Under the pieces are notes generated by a model. That model was not told the DNA's origin and ran no database searches. It was given only the letters and a program-made list of their open reading frames with translations. A stretch of 53,760 bases of DNA from Ileibacterium valens (GTDB taxonomy: Bacteria; Bacillota_I; Bacilli_A; Erysipelotrichales; Erysipelotrichaceae). Below are positions 7,504 through 18,726 of this stretch, one piece after another. The position numbers were made by a program, and so were the translations under genes. Each line of letters opens with the position of its first letter. Position 1 is the stretch's first letter. The stretch covers positions 1-53,760 of the forward strand of contig NZ_MPJW01000189.1 of assembly GCF_001945525.1 (NCBI RefSeq), written 5' to 3'.

Positions 7504-8192
7504 TGGCTTATACTCTGCTTCTCAGGTTGGCTGGGCCAATGCAAAGCTGGGGATCAGATAGTCATTTCGAAATACGTAAAACTGATCAGTATCCTACAAA
7601 AAGCGGCGTTATTGGAATGCTAGCGGCAGCTCTTGGCCGAAGTAGAGATGCGGATATATCTGATCTTAAAAAACTGGATTTTGGCGTACGGGTTGATCAG
7701 CCAGGAGAAACCATAACGGATTTCCATACAGCCCGAAAAGATTCTAAAACTTCTTACATTACCCGCCGCAGTTATCTCTCGGATGCAGTTTTTGTCGTAG
7801 GGATTTCTTCAGATGATCGAAGTTTGATTGAAAAAATTGAGTATGCCTTGAATCATCCTGCTTACCCACTATTTTTAGGACGAAGATCTTGTCCACCTGT
7901 TCAGCCGCTTACGCTCGGTGTTAAGGATGATGGTTTGAAAGTAGCTTTATTGAAAGAACCATGGCACGGCAGCTCTGATATTTATAAGAATTCAGTCGGC
8001 CAGGAACAGTTGAAGTTGGTTCTGGAAGGAAGAGGAGCTGGGGTTATTCGAAGAGTAAATGATAGTCCGTCGAGCTTCGACTTTCATGATAGACAATATG
8101 AATCCAGATTGATTTCAGAAATCATGGTTCCCAAAGTAAACACAGAAAATACCGATCATGATGTTATGAGTTTTTTGGAGGATTTGGAATGA
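7503..8192 (+). CDS. cas5e: Cascade subunit Cas5e (CasD)
   Basis: A RAMP protein that binds the 5' handle of the crRNA and sits next to Cse1. The diagnostic N-terminal motif LLLRLAGPMQSWGSDSHF is present, with KSGVIGMLAAALGRSR (the typical PTKSGVIGLLAAALG block), FHTARKD, and FLGRRSCPP in the second half. At 229 residues it has normal length. Its ATG overlaps the cas7e stop by one base, and its end overlaps the cas6e ATG (ATGA arrangement), so the genes are tightly coupled. Confidence 0.97.
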   Translation: MAYTLLLRLAGPMQSWGSDSHFEIRKTDQYPTKSGVIGMLAAALGRSRDADISDLKKLDFGVRVDQPGETITDFHTARKDSKTSYITRRSYLSDAVFVVGISSDDRSLIEKIEYALNHPAYPLFLGRRSCPPVQPLTLGVKDDGLKVALLKEPWHGSSDIYKNSVGQEQLKLVLEGRGAGVIRRVNDSPSSFDFHDRQYESRLISEIMVPKVNTENTDHDVMSFLEDLE

Positions 8193-8815
8193 TTCTGACT
8201 AGATTAAAACTTGATACGAAGTTACGGAAAACAATGCAGGCTCTAAATAATCCAAATATATTTCATGGGGCGATTGAACAGGCAAGAAAAGGACCTAGAA
8301 CTCGTTTGCTCTGGAGACTTGATTCGATTAATAATCAAAAATATCTTTTGATATTAAGCAGCGAACCATTGGAAACCGCAAATCTGGAGAAGCAATTTGG
8401 ATATCCAAATGATAAAGCTGAATCAAAATCATATGATGCATTTTTGAATAGTATTCAAAACGGAAGCTTATGGAATTTTCGATTGGTTGCAAATCCCTGC
8501 TACTCAATTCCAAGGGATGGTGAGAGAGGGAAATTGATGGCTCATGTAACTATCCCCCAGCAAACAGAATGGTTGCGAAAAAAAGAAGTGCCCTGTGGCT
8601 TTGAATTAGACCATAATTATCGGGTTACCAATAGCGGGTGGATTTCCTTTAAGAAAAAAGACGGAGGACCGAATGTTACGATTCGAACCGCTGCTTATGA
8701 AGGGGTTCTGAAAGTTACAGACAAAGAATTGTTTAAAAAAACATTAATCGATGGAATAGGACGTGGAAAGGCTTATGGATTAGGACTTTTAACTGTCGTT
8801 CCCTTTAGAAAGTGA
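8189..8815 (+). CDS. cas6e: crRNA-processing endoribonuclease Cas6e (CasE)
   Basis: Cleaves the repeat hairpin of pre-crRNA and stays bound to its 3' stem. The catalytic-type histidine is at residue 26 (NIFHGAIE), as in E. coli CasE. The C-terminal glycine-rich motif GIGRGKAYGLGLLTV is present. At 208 residues it is full length. It should cut at the 3' base of the CCCCGC/GCGGGG stem, leaving a handle ending GTGATCC. That same handle is preserved in the degenerate repeat at 3953-3965, so the crRNA-like RNA could be processed by this enzyme. Confidence 0.96.
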   Translation: MILTRLKLDTKLRKTMQALNNPNIFHGAIEQARKGPRTRLLWRLDSINNQKYLLILSSEPLETANLEKQFGYPNDKAESKSYDAFLNSIQNGSLWNFRLVANPCYSIPRDGERGKLMAHVTIPQQTEWLRKKEVPCGFELDHNYRVTNSGWISFKKKDGGPNVTIRTAAYEGVLKVTDKELFKKTLIDGIGRGKAYGLGLLTVVPFRK

Positions 8816-8821
8816 TCTTTT

Positions 8822-9775
8822 ATGTCTGATGAAATTGATCAAAAAAGGAAGGGAGCGCCCAAGCCAGAACTGCAGGAACTTCCAAGAGTCATTGATAGAC
8901 TTTCGTTTATATACCTTGAACATGCCAGGATTACTAAGAAGGATAGTGCTTTAGTAGTTGAGGATAAGGAAGGGATAATTCGCATACCATCTCATTCATT
9001 TTTAGTGATTATTTTAGGACCCGGTATAAATCTAACCCATCGCGCTATGGAACTGATTGCCGATTCGGGGGTTACATTTGTCTGGACTGGAGAAAGTGGC
9101 CTTAAGTATTATGCCCACGGCAGAGCATTGAGTAAGAATTCAGCGTTCCTGATTCAGCAAGCTAAAGTTGTTTCTAATCCCAGACTGCATCTGGAAGCAG
9201 TTAGGAAAATGTACCAGCTTAGATTCCCTGATGAGATTTTAGAGGGGTTGACACTCCAACAGCTCAGAGGGAAAGAAGGAAGCAGGGTAAAAAAGATATA
9301 CTATGAAGAATCTGTAAAATGGGGTGTCCCATGGCAGGGACGAAACTATAATCCCAATGACTTTAAATCAGGTGATCCGGTTAATCGCGCTTTATCTGTT
9401 GGTAATGCATGTCTGTATGGTATTGTCACTGCAGTAATCTGCGCTTTGGGTTTATCTCCTGGCCTGGGCTTGATTCATACTGGTCTGGAGCTTTCGCTGG
9501 TTTATGATATTGCAGATCTTTATAAAGCCGAAATTGTTATTCCGGAAGCTTTTAGGCTGGCTTCTGAAAGTTCTTTGAATATCGAAACACGAATGCGAAA
9601 AGTGGTGAGGCAACTCTTACATGAAAATAAAATAATAAGACGAATGGTTAGAGATATCGGTAATGTTTTTGATGTGAAAGAGCTGGATTGTGATGCCGAG
9701 TCACTTAGGCTCTGGGACGGCAAACGCGAAAGTAAACAAGCAGGAATTCAATATTTGCCTAGAGATGAGAAGTAA
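8822..9775 (+). CDS. cas1: CRISPR integrase Cas1 (type I-E)
   Basis: The integrase of the Cas1-Cas2 spacer-acquisition complex. The active-site residues expected for Cas1e are all visible: E152 (LRGKEGSR), H219 (LGLIHTG), and D229/D232 (VYDIADLYK). The N-terminal beta domain ends with VTFVWTGESGLKYYAHGR. At 317 residues it is full length. It lies 6 bases after cas6e and shares one base with the cas2 start. The intact catalytic set suggests the array can still gain spacers. Confidence 0.97.
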   Translation: MSDEIDQKRKGAPKPELQELPRVIDRLSFIYLEHARITKKDSALVVEDKEGIIRIPSHSFLVIILGPGINLTHRAMELIADSGVTFVWTGESGLKYYAHGRALSKNSAFLIQQAKVVSNPRLHLEAVRKMYQLRFPDEILEGLTLQQLRGKEGSRVKKIYYEESVKWGVPWQGRNYNPNDFKSGDPVNRALSVGNACLYGIVTAVICALGLSPGLGLIHTGLELSLVYDIADLYKAEIVIPEAFRLASESSLNIETRMRKVVRQLLHENKIIRRMVRDIGNVFDVKELDCDAESLRLWDGKRESKQAGIQYLPRDEK

Positions 9776-10629
9776 TGGTTGTTATTACGATTTCAAAATG
9801 TCCTGCTTCTTTAAGAGGTGACTTATCAAAATGGTTTTTTGAAGTCTCTCAAGGTGTTTATGTTGGAACAGTTTCGCAGCGAGTCAGAGAAAATGTCTGG
9901 GACAGAATAGAAAAAAGTGTTAAGTCTGGTAGAGCGGTTCTCGTTTATTCTTGTCACGATGAACAAAAGTTAAAGTTTTTGGTTTGCGGCGAGAGTAATT
10001 GTAAGCCTATAGATTATGACGGTATTGAAATCATGAAACACTTAAAGCGCATTGAGAGTTCTGAAACAAAAGATACCTCAAATTTATTGAGTTCGGCTGG
10101 TCTTTTTCCGGATGGAAAATTTGTCGCTTTGGATATTGAGACCACTGGATTAGATTCATCAAAGGATTTGATCACTGAAATTGCTGCTGTGAAATTTGAA
10201 GAAAGTGGGGAAGTGGTAGATCGGTTTAAAAGATATATTTGTATCGACATATCAGTACCAGATAACATTCAAAAATTAACTGGTATTACTGATGAGTTAT
10301 TGAAAAACGAAGGTGTTCAATTAGAAACGGCATTAAACGATTTGCAGATGTTTGTTGAGGAATTGCCAATAGTATGTCACAATGCAGAATTTGATATGGC
10401 ATTTTTAAAAAACAAGGTATCTCAAGAATCTGAAATTTTAAAAACCAATCAAGTAGTAGATACATTAAATCTCTCCAGGAAGTTAATTAAGGATGTACAG
10501 AATTATAAACTACCTACATTAGCAAAATATTTTTCTATCGCTCATGCAGATTCGCATGAAGCATTGGTTGATGCGGAAGTAACGGGACAATTGGTAGCAA
10601 AACTAAAGATTTTAGAGATAAATAAATAA
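9775..10629 (+). CDS. cas2: Cas2e fused to a DnaQ-like DEDDh exonuclease
   Basis: A two-domain protein. Residues 1 to about 95 are Cas2e (VVITISKCPASLRGDLSKWF, GVYVGTVSQRVRENVW), the bridge of the integrase complex. Residues 112-284 are a DnaQ-family 3'-5' exonuclease with a complete catalytic set: D120 and E122 (ALDIETTG), D207 (HNAEFD), H261 and D266 (HEALVDAE). Such fusions are known in some Firmicute type I-E systems, where the exonuclease trims prespacer 3' ends. A normal Cas2e is about 95-100 residues, so this is about three times that length. It is the last gene of the cas operon; the array begins 31 bases after its stop. Confidence 0.97.
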   Translation: MVVITISKCPASLRGDLSKWFFEVSQGVYVGTVSQRVRENVWDRIEKSVKSGRAVLVYSCHDEQKLKFLVCGESNCKPIDYDGIEIMKHLKRIESSETKDTSNLLSSAGLFPDGKFVALDIETTGLDSSKDLITEIAAVKFEESGEVVDRFKRYICIDISVPDNIQKLTGITDELLKNEGVQLETALNDLQMFVEELPIVCHNAEFDMAFLKNKVSQESEILKTNQVVDTLNLSRKLIKDVQNYKLPTLAKYFSIAHADSHEALVDAEVTGQLVAKLKILEINK

Positions 10630-10660
10630 AACAGTACTTTATATAAGGGATCAAAATAGT
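10630..10660 (+). promoter_or_regulatory. very short CRISPR leader
   Basis: Only 31 bases separate the cas2 stop from the first repeat. They are A/T-rich and contain TATATAAG, a possible -10. Leader elements for integration and pre-crRNA transcription must fit here or extend into the cas2 coding end. Orientation is set by the degenerate repeat at the far end of the array. Confidence 0.55.
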
Positions 10661-13914
<3,254 letters not shown>

Positions 13915-14119
13915 TTTTCATTACTTATAAGATCCAGACAAAATGTCTTTAGGTATATGTGACTGAATTGAAGTAACAGAATTGTCTTAAATTTGTAATG
14001 GAAGGATTGATGAGTAGATATACAAAAAAAAAGAGAATATGTGAGCCCCAAGGGATTAATATTTTATGATTTAAGGATTGTCATATTGACGGTACTCTAA
14101 ATAATGTTTATGGAGCAAT

Positions 14120-14143
14120 AAAAAAACGGTGCATAAGCACCGT
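14120..14143 (-). terminator. intrinsic terminator of the tRNA-Ile/Ala transcript (right copy)
   Basis: Same ACGGTGC/GCACCGT stem and T-run as the left copy, on the minus strand, directly downstream of tRNA-Ala. Confidence 0.85.
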
Positions 14144-14159
14144 GTCCTTATCAAAAAAA

Positions 14160-14235
14160 TGGTGGAGCGTAGGAGGATCGAACTCCTGACCCCCTGCGTG
14201 CAAAGCAGGTGCTCTCCCAGCTGAGCTAACACCCC
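14160..14235 (-). tRNA. tRNA-Ala (TGC), right copy
   Basis: Identical over all 76 bases to the gene at 541-616, with anticodon TGC and an encoded CCA. The cloverleaf is intact. Confidence 0.97.
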
Positions 14236-14262
14236 ACATATAAAATATAAGAAGCAAAGAAA

Positions 14263-14339
<77 letters not shown>

Positions 14340-14357
14340 ATTTCTTAATGCCTGATT

Positions 14358-14386
14358 AATATATCAGATCGAAAGAATGTTGGCAA
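14358..14386 (-). promoter_or_regulatory. sigma-A promoter of right tRNA-Ile/Ala unit
   Basis: Minus-strand -35 TTGCCA (14381-14386), 17-bp spacer, -10 TATATT (14358-14363). The same -35 hexamer precedes a tRNA-Glu gene at 40485. This is probably the ancestral promoter, because the -35 lies on the non-CRISPR side. Confidence 0.75.
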
Positions 14387-14437
14387 GTTTTTTTGTTTAT
14401 TCAAGGAAATTATCTTTAAGACAAAAATGACCAAATC

Positions 14438-14473
14438 AAAAGAAAAGCCGGGTAAATACCCGGTTTTCTTTTA
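14438..14473. terminator. bidirectional terminator between tRNA promoter and ftsX1
   Basis: A long inverted repeat: AAAAGAAAA, CCGGGT, a short loop, ACCCGG, TTTTCTTTT. It has A/T runs on both sides, so it could stop transcription in either direction. Confidence 0.7.
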
Positions 14474-14637
14474 GGAGAGATTATTAGAGTTCAAAAGGCT
14501 TCAAACTCAAATAGAGTATATAAAGGAGGTTAGGAGAAGCAGTGGAATTAATTTGGTAAAAAGTGTGAGAAACGATTTATTTGTGTGAAATGGCTTCTCT
14601 TTTTGATTTCTTAGACTTGAACATGTAGTGTGATTTT

Positions 14638-15534
14638 ATGAAACTTTTTTTTCGAAGTCTCCCAAGACTTATCAAAAGTGCAAATATAGATATGAAACGG
14701 CATCTGTCGATGACCGTTTCAGCGATTCTTTCAGTAGCGATCGCTTTGCTGTTAAGTATGGCTATGTTTATGGTCACGATCAATGTATCGAAAATGACTC
14801 AGAACATAGAAGGACAGCTTGAATTACAGGTCAGTCTCTCCCCTGGGCTATCTGATGACAAAAAGGAAAGCCTGGAAAAAGAGATTCAAAGTGTATCTGG
14901 CGTTGGATCTGTCACTTTTTCTTCTAAAAACCAGGAACTGGATAAACTCATCTCTGAAAATGGAGAGATGTTTGCTAGGTATAAAGATGCCAATCCTTTA
15001 TACGACATTTATCTGGTAGAAGTTAACCCACTGAATACATTGGAAGATGTATCCGATACGATCAGTACTATGGATGGGGTTGTAGAGGTTAACTATGGAG
15101 GAGGAGCGATCACTCGAATTATTGATGTATTTTCTTCTGCCCGCCTTGGTGGTTTGCTGATTACAGTGGGGTTAATGTTTTTAGGTGTTTTTTTAATCCG
15201 AAATACAATTACTATGACAATCTCTACCCGCGAAGATGAGATTTCGATCATGCGTACCGTTGGGGCCTACAATTTTTACATCCAGATGCCTTTTATTCTG
15301 GAAGGAATCAGTATTGGATTTTATGGGGCTTTGATTCCGACTGTATTAGTTAGCAGCGTTTACTCGTGGCTTTATTATGAGTCAGGCGGGAAATTAGTCA
15401 GCGATATTTTCTCTATGGTGCCCCCATGGCCAATGCTTGGGTATGTAGTTGCTGGAGTTTTTGCGGTAGGGATTATTTTGGGTATGTCTGGATCCTGGTT
15501 AGCTGTCCGCAAACAGATTAGAAAGGTTAGGTAA
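14638..15534 (+). CDS. ftsX: FtsX-like permease, first paralogue
   Basis: The membrane subunit of an FtsEX-type complex that transmits ATP hydrolysis to peptidoglycan hydrolases. It has the FtsX layout: a cytoplasmic N-tail, TM1 near residues 25-47, an extracellular domain of about 120 residues, then three TM segments (about 175-195, 220-245 and 265-285). It carries the family block ISTREDEISIMRTVGAYNFYIQMPFILEG. The 298 residues fit the family. ATG 14638 is the only start, as a stop lies four codons upstream; no clear ribosome site is seen. It is followed after 5 bases by the M23 endopeptidase. A second FtsX is at 17687, and no FtsE lies directly upstream of this copy. Confidence 0.92.
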   Translation: MKLFFRSLPRLIKSANIDMKRHLSMTVSAILSVAIALLLSMAMFMVTINVSKMTQNIEGQLELQVSLSPGLSDDKKESLEKEIQSVSGVGSVTFSSKNQELDKLISENGEMFARYKDANPLYDIYLVEVNPLNTLEDVSDTISTMDGVVEVNYGGGAITRIIDVFSSARLGGLLITVGLMFLGVFLIRNTITMTISTREDEISIMRTVGAYNFYIQMPFILEGISIGFYGALIPTVLVSSVYSWLYYESGGKLVSDIFSMVPPWPMLGYVVAGVFAVGIILGMSGSWLAVRKQIRKVR

Positions 15535-15539
15535 GCTGA

Positions 15540-16961
15540 TTGATACGCAGATTTAATAATAAGCCGATTGACCAATCTAAGAAAAAGTACGTGGTAAAGA
15601 TCACGGCAATGCTTCTTTCGGCGACGATGATTCCGTCGTTTCTTTTGCCAGTTCAGGCAGAAGACTACTCCAATGAGGAAGAATGGTACGAAAAATGCAC
15701 CAAAGTACTGACGTCTCAGGAAGATGTCAAAGCTTGCGAAGGGTTTCAGCAATACCAGAATGATAAAAAAGCTTCTCTTCAACAATCTATTCAGTCTTTT
15801 CAGGGATCAATTGATGAACTAACTGATGATGTTGAACAGATGTCGGCTCTGGCTCAGGAGCAAAAGCAGATAAAGGAAAAGCTGGAAGCTGAAATTAAAG
15901 TTCAGGAAGAAGCGATTGCGGCCATTGAGGCTTCAATTGAGCAGCTGAATATTGAAATCGCTCAGAAGCAGGAAGAAATCGATGCCTGGGATGCTCAGAT
16001 TAAAAGCCGTATGAAAGCAGAACAGGCGGCAAGCGGAACGAATTCCCTGGCGGATCTGATCATGGGAAGCTCATCTCTGGCTGATATGCTGCGCAGAATT
16101 TCAGGGCTGGAAAGAATTACCGAGTCCGATCAGGATCAGATTCGCGAACTGAATAAGCTCAAAGAGCAGCTGCAGTTTCAGATAGAAGAATCCAGAAGAC
16201 TGCAGGAACAGCATCAGAATCAAATCAACCTGCTCGATGAAGATCGCCAAGCGGCTGCTGAGCTTGAAGAATCCTATAACCAGCTTGTGGCTGAATATGA
16301 AATGAAAGCTGCAGAGCTCGAGGCAGCTATGCGTTCTGCTCAGATTGATATGGAATCAATCAAGGATTTTGTGATCAGTGCTGATCTATCTTCCAACATT
16401 GATTATGGATCTCTGGTCAGCGTGGATGGTTTTGTCAATCCGGTTCCGGGGGGAAGAACTTCTGCCGGAACCTGGGCCTATAATGGCGGGGGATTACATC
16501 TTGGTCTGGATCGGGCAGCCCCGATTGGAACACCGGTTATTGCTCCGGCAAGCGGAGTGATTGTAGCTGCGAATAACTCGTCTCCAACCAATGGAGGATT
16601 TCTGGGAAACTGGTCTGGCTTTCCAATGGGAAGTGGAAACTTTATTGCTATGGTATGCAATGTCAATGGAACGACATATGCAATTAGTTTCTCTCATCTC
16701 AGTCAGGACTTTTATGTCAAACCTGGAGATGTTGTCAGTCAGGGACAGACTCTGGCTTTAAGCGGAAATGCCGGTAATTCATCCGGTCCGCATACTCATA
16801 TTGAAGTCTATAATCTGGGTTCACAGAGCGTTCAGGATGCAGTAGCCCAGTTTCAACAAAGTGCAGATGCATCGTTTGGAACCGGCTGGGGAACCACTTC
16901 CACCGCATGTGATTACAAGGGCAGTGCCCCTTGCCGCGAACGTCCCGAAAAGTTCTTCTAA
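15540..16961 (+). CDS. secreted coiled-coil M23 peptidoglycan endopeptidase
   Basis: A murein hydrolase of the EnvC/NlpD or PcsB-like style. It has a signal peptide (about residues 18-40, ending LLPVQA-E), a long coiled coil from about 75 to 280 rich in Glu/Gln heptads, and a C-terminal LytM/M23 domain from about 305. The zinc site is visible as H320xxxD324 (LHLGLD) and H418-T-H420. The coiled coil is the part that usually docks on FtsX. The start codon is TTG 15540, five bases after ftsX1. Its place between ftsX1 and ftsE-ftsX2 strongly suggests it is the hydrolase controlled by this FtsEX system. It ends with a short Cys-containing tail of unknown role. Confidence 0.92.
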   Translation: MIRRFNNKPIDQSKKKYVVKITAMLLSATMIPSFLLPVQAEDYSNEEEWYEKCTKVLTSQEDVKACEGFQQYQNDKKASLQQSIQSFQGSIDELTDDVEQMSALAQEQKQIKEKLEAEIKVQEEAIAAIEASIEQLNIEIAQKQEEIDAWDAQIKSRMKAEQAASGTNSLADLIMGSSSLADMLRRISGLERITESDQDQIRELNKLKEQLQFQIEESRRLQEQHQNQINLLDEDRQAAAELEESYNQLVAEYEMKAAELEAAMRSAQIDMESIKDFVISADLSSNIDYGSLVSVDGFVNPVPGGRTSAGTWAYNGGGLHLGLDRAAPIGTPVIAPASGVIVAANNSSPTNGGFLGNWSGFPMGSGNFIAMVCNVNGTTYAISFSHLSQDFYVKPGDVVSQGQTLALSGNAGNSSGPHTHIEVYNLGSQSVQDAVAQFQQSADASFGTGWGTTSTACDYKGSAPCRERPEKFF

Positions 16962-17003
16962 ATAATTAGTTACGATTGATTACGTTTGAAAGGAGGAGAT
17001 CGT

Positions 17004-17690
17004 ATGATTTCACTTTCTCATGTCAGTAAATTGTTCCCGAAAGGGGTTCATGCGCTGAATCACGTTGATTTGAATATTGATGATGGCGAATTTGTCTATG
17101 TCATTGGAGCGACTGGTTCCGGGAAATCAACTCTGGTCCGCATTCTGAATGCGGAAGAAGTACCAGACACTGGAACTGTGCTGGTGAATGGTATTGATGT
17201 CGGTAAGTTAAAACATAGAAAAATTCCAAAATACCGCAGACAGATCGGCTGCATATTTCAGGATTATCGACTTTTACCTTCATTAACTGTATACGAAAAT
17301 ATTGCTTTTGCGATGGAAGTTGTTGGAGCAAGCCGTAAGGAAATCAAGCAGCGGGTTGCTGAAGTACTGGATCTGGTTGATTTAAAGGAAAAAGCAAGAA
17401 GCTATCCGGATGAACTTTCAGGAGGACAGCAGCAGCGTGTCACCATTGGAAGAGCTATCGCAAACCATCCAAGTGTGCTGATTGCGGATGAACCAACTGG
17501 AAACCTGGATCCGGAAAAGAGCCGGGAAATTATGGATCTGTTAGAAAAAATCAACCAGACCTATGGCACGACCATTATCATGGTGACTCATGATTCAACA
17601 ATTGTTGATGAATATAAGAAGCGGACCATCATGCTTGAAGGTGGATTTGTTGTACACGACTTTGCCAAGGGCGGGTATAAATCGCTATGA
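17004..17690 (+). CDS. ftsE: cell-division ATPase FtsE
   Basis: The ABC ATPase that powers FtsX. It has Walker A GATGSGKST near residue 35, Q-loop FQDYRLLPSLTVYENI, signature LSGGQQQR, Walker B LIADEPTGNLD, and H-loop VTHD. The frame also opens at TTG 16986, but AAAGGAGG lies inside that extension, 8 bases before ATG 17004, so the shorter 228-residue form is chosen; this is the usual FtsE length. It overlaps ftsX2 by 4 bases (ATGA). It is the only FtsE in the window, although two FtsX genes are present. Confidence 0.95.
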   Translation: MISLSHVSKLFPKGVHALNHVDLNIDDGEFVYVIGATGSGKSTLVRILNAEEVPDTGTVLVNGIDVGKLKHRKIPKYRRQIGCIFQDYRLLPSLTVYENIAFAMEVVGASRKEIKQRVAEVLDLVDLKEKARSYPDELSGGQQQRVTIGRAIANHPSVLIADEPTGNLDPEKSREIMDLLEKINQTYGTTIIMVTHDSTIVDEYKKRTIMLEGGFVVHDFAKGGYKSL

Positions 17691-18589
17691 GAGAAAAGCT
17701 CTGGCTTATAATCTACGCATTTAAGAATGCGCTGATTGGGATGAAAAGGCATTGGGTTCTTTGCCTTTCGAGTGTCACGACTGTCTTTTTAACGTTGTCT
17801 TTGGCTGCAGTGCTGATTATTGCTGAACTGCATGTGAACAGATTTTCAGAAAATCTGGCTTCAGATCTGGAAATTCATGTGGTTTTAAATGATGATGTCC
17901 TTGAACAGGAGACAATTGATTCCATCGCCGCCCAAATCAATGATGTCGATAATGTGCGGGAAACCGTTTTTTCTGATAAGGATCATGAACTTGAAATGAT
18001 GATTGAACAAAAAGGAGAGCCTTTTACTGCATACCGTGGTGAAGAAAATCCCCTCAGTCATGCATTCTTTGTTAAAGTCGAAGATGAAACTTTGCTTGAG
18101 CCAACAAGACAGGAGATTGCTCTGGTTCCTGGAGTTCAGAGCGCTTATTATGGCGGATCTTCTGTTCGCGAACTGGTTGAGATTTTGCAGACCATCCGCT
18201 GGACTGCCGCAATCTTTACCTTGCTTTTGCTGATCCTATCTCTGTATCTGATTTATAATGCGATTCGCTCATCCATCCAATCCCGGGCGACAGAAATCGG
18301 AGTCATGAGAACCGTTGGAGCAACAGCCTCCTTTATTCGGATCCCATTTGAGATCGAAGGGACATTGATTGGATTAATGGGAGCCATTCTGCCATGGATT
18401 CTTATGTATTATGGCTATCCGGTTCTTTATCATACTTTTGGAGGCCATTTAATCATGCCTCAGCTGTCGTTTATTCCAATTGATCAGATGAAGCAAATGA
18501 TGGCATGGATTTTATTTGGCAGTGGAGCGTTAAGCGGTTATTTGGCCAGTCTGCTTGCTGCAAACCGGTATATTCGAAAAATTAGATAA
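17687..18589 (+). CDS. ftsX: FtsX-like permease, second paralogue
   Basis: The canonical partner of the preceding FtsE, translationally coupled by an ATGA overlap. It has TM1 near residues 28-48, an extracellular domain (about 50-165) with the usual ENPLSHAFFVKV block, and three C-terminal TM segments. The family motif SRATEIGVMRTVGATASFIRIPFEIEG is present. At 300 residues it has normal length. It is clearly diverged from the copy at 14638, so the duplication is old and the two may form a mixed complex. Confidence 0.95.
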   Translation: MREKLWLIIYAFKNALIGMKRHWVLCLSSVTTVFLTLSLAAVLIIAELHVNRFSENLASDLEIHVVLNDDVLEQETIDSIAAQINDVDNVRETVFSDKDHELEMMIEQKGEPFTAYRGEENPLSHAFFVKVEDETLLEPTRQEIALVPGVQSAYYGGSSVRELVEILQTIRWTAAIFTLLLLILSLYLIYNAIRSSIQSRATEIGVMRTVGATASFIRIPFEIEGTLIGLMGAILPWILMYYGYPVLYHTFGGHLIMPQLSFIPIDQMKQMMAWILFGSGALSGYLASLLAANRYIRKIR

Positions 18590-18726
18590 CGTTAGTTTTA
18601 TTGATCAAAGTTTTCAAATTCCGGGTGCATATGTTTACAATATATTTCAAGATAGGAAAGAACTGATGTATATCGGTTCTTTTTCTGTGTTGTGGCAGGA
18701 TGATCTGCCCAAAAGGGGTTAGAGTG

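Noticed and set aside
14010-14069. 19-codon frame between the array and the right tRNA repeat
   Set aside because: It has GGAAGG upstream, but it is too short and unrecognisable to call; it may be a gene remnant.
14590-14628. 12-codon frame (MASLFDFLDLNM) just before ftsX1
   Set aside because: In frame with ftsX1 and stopped by TAG, but without a ribosome site or match to FtsE; no evidence of a leader peptide.
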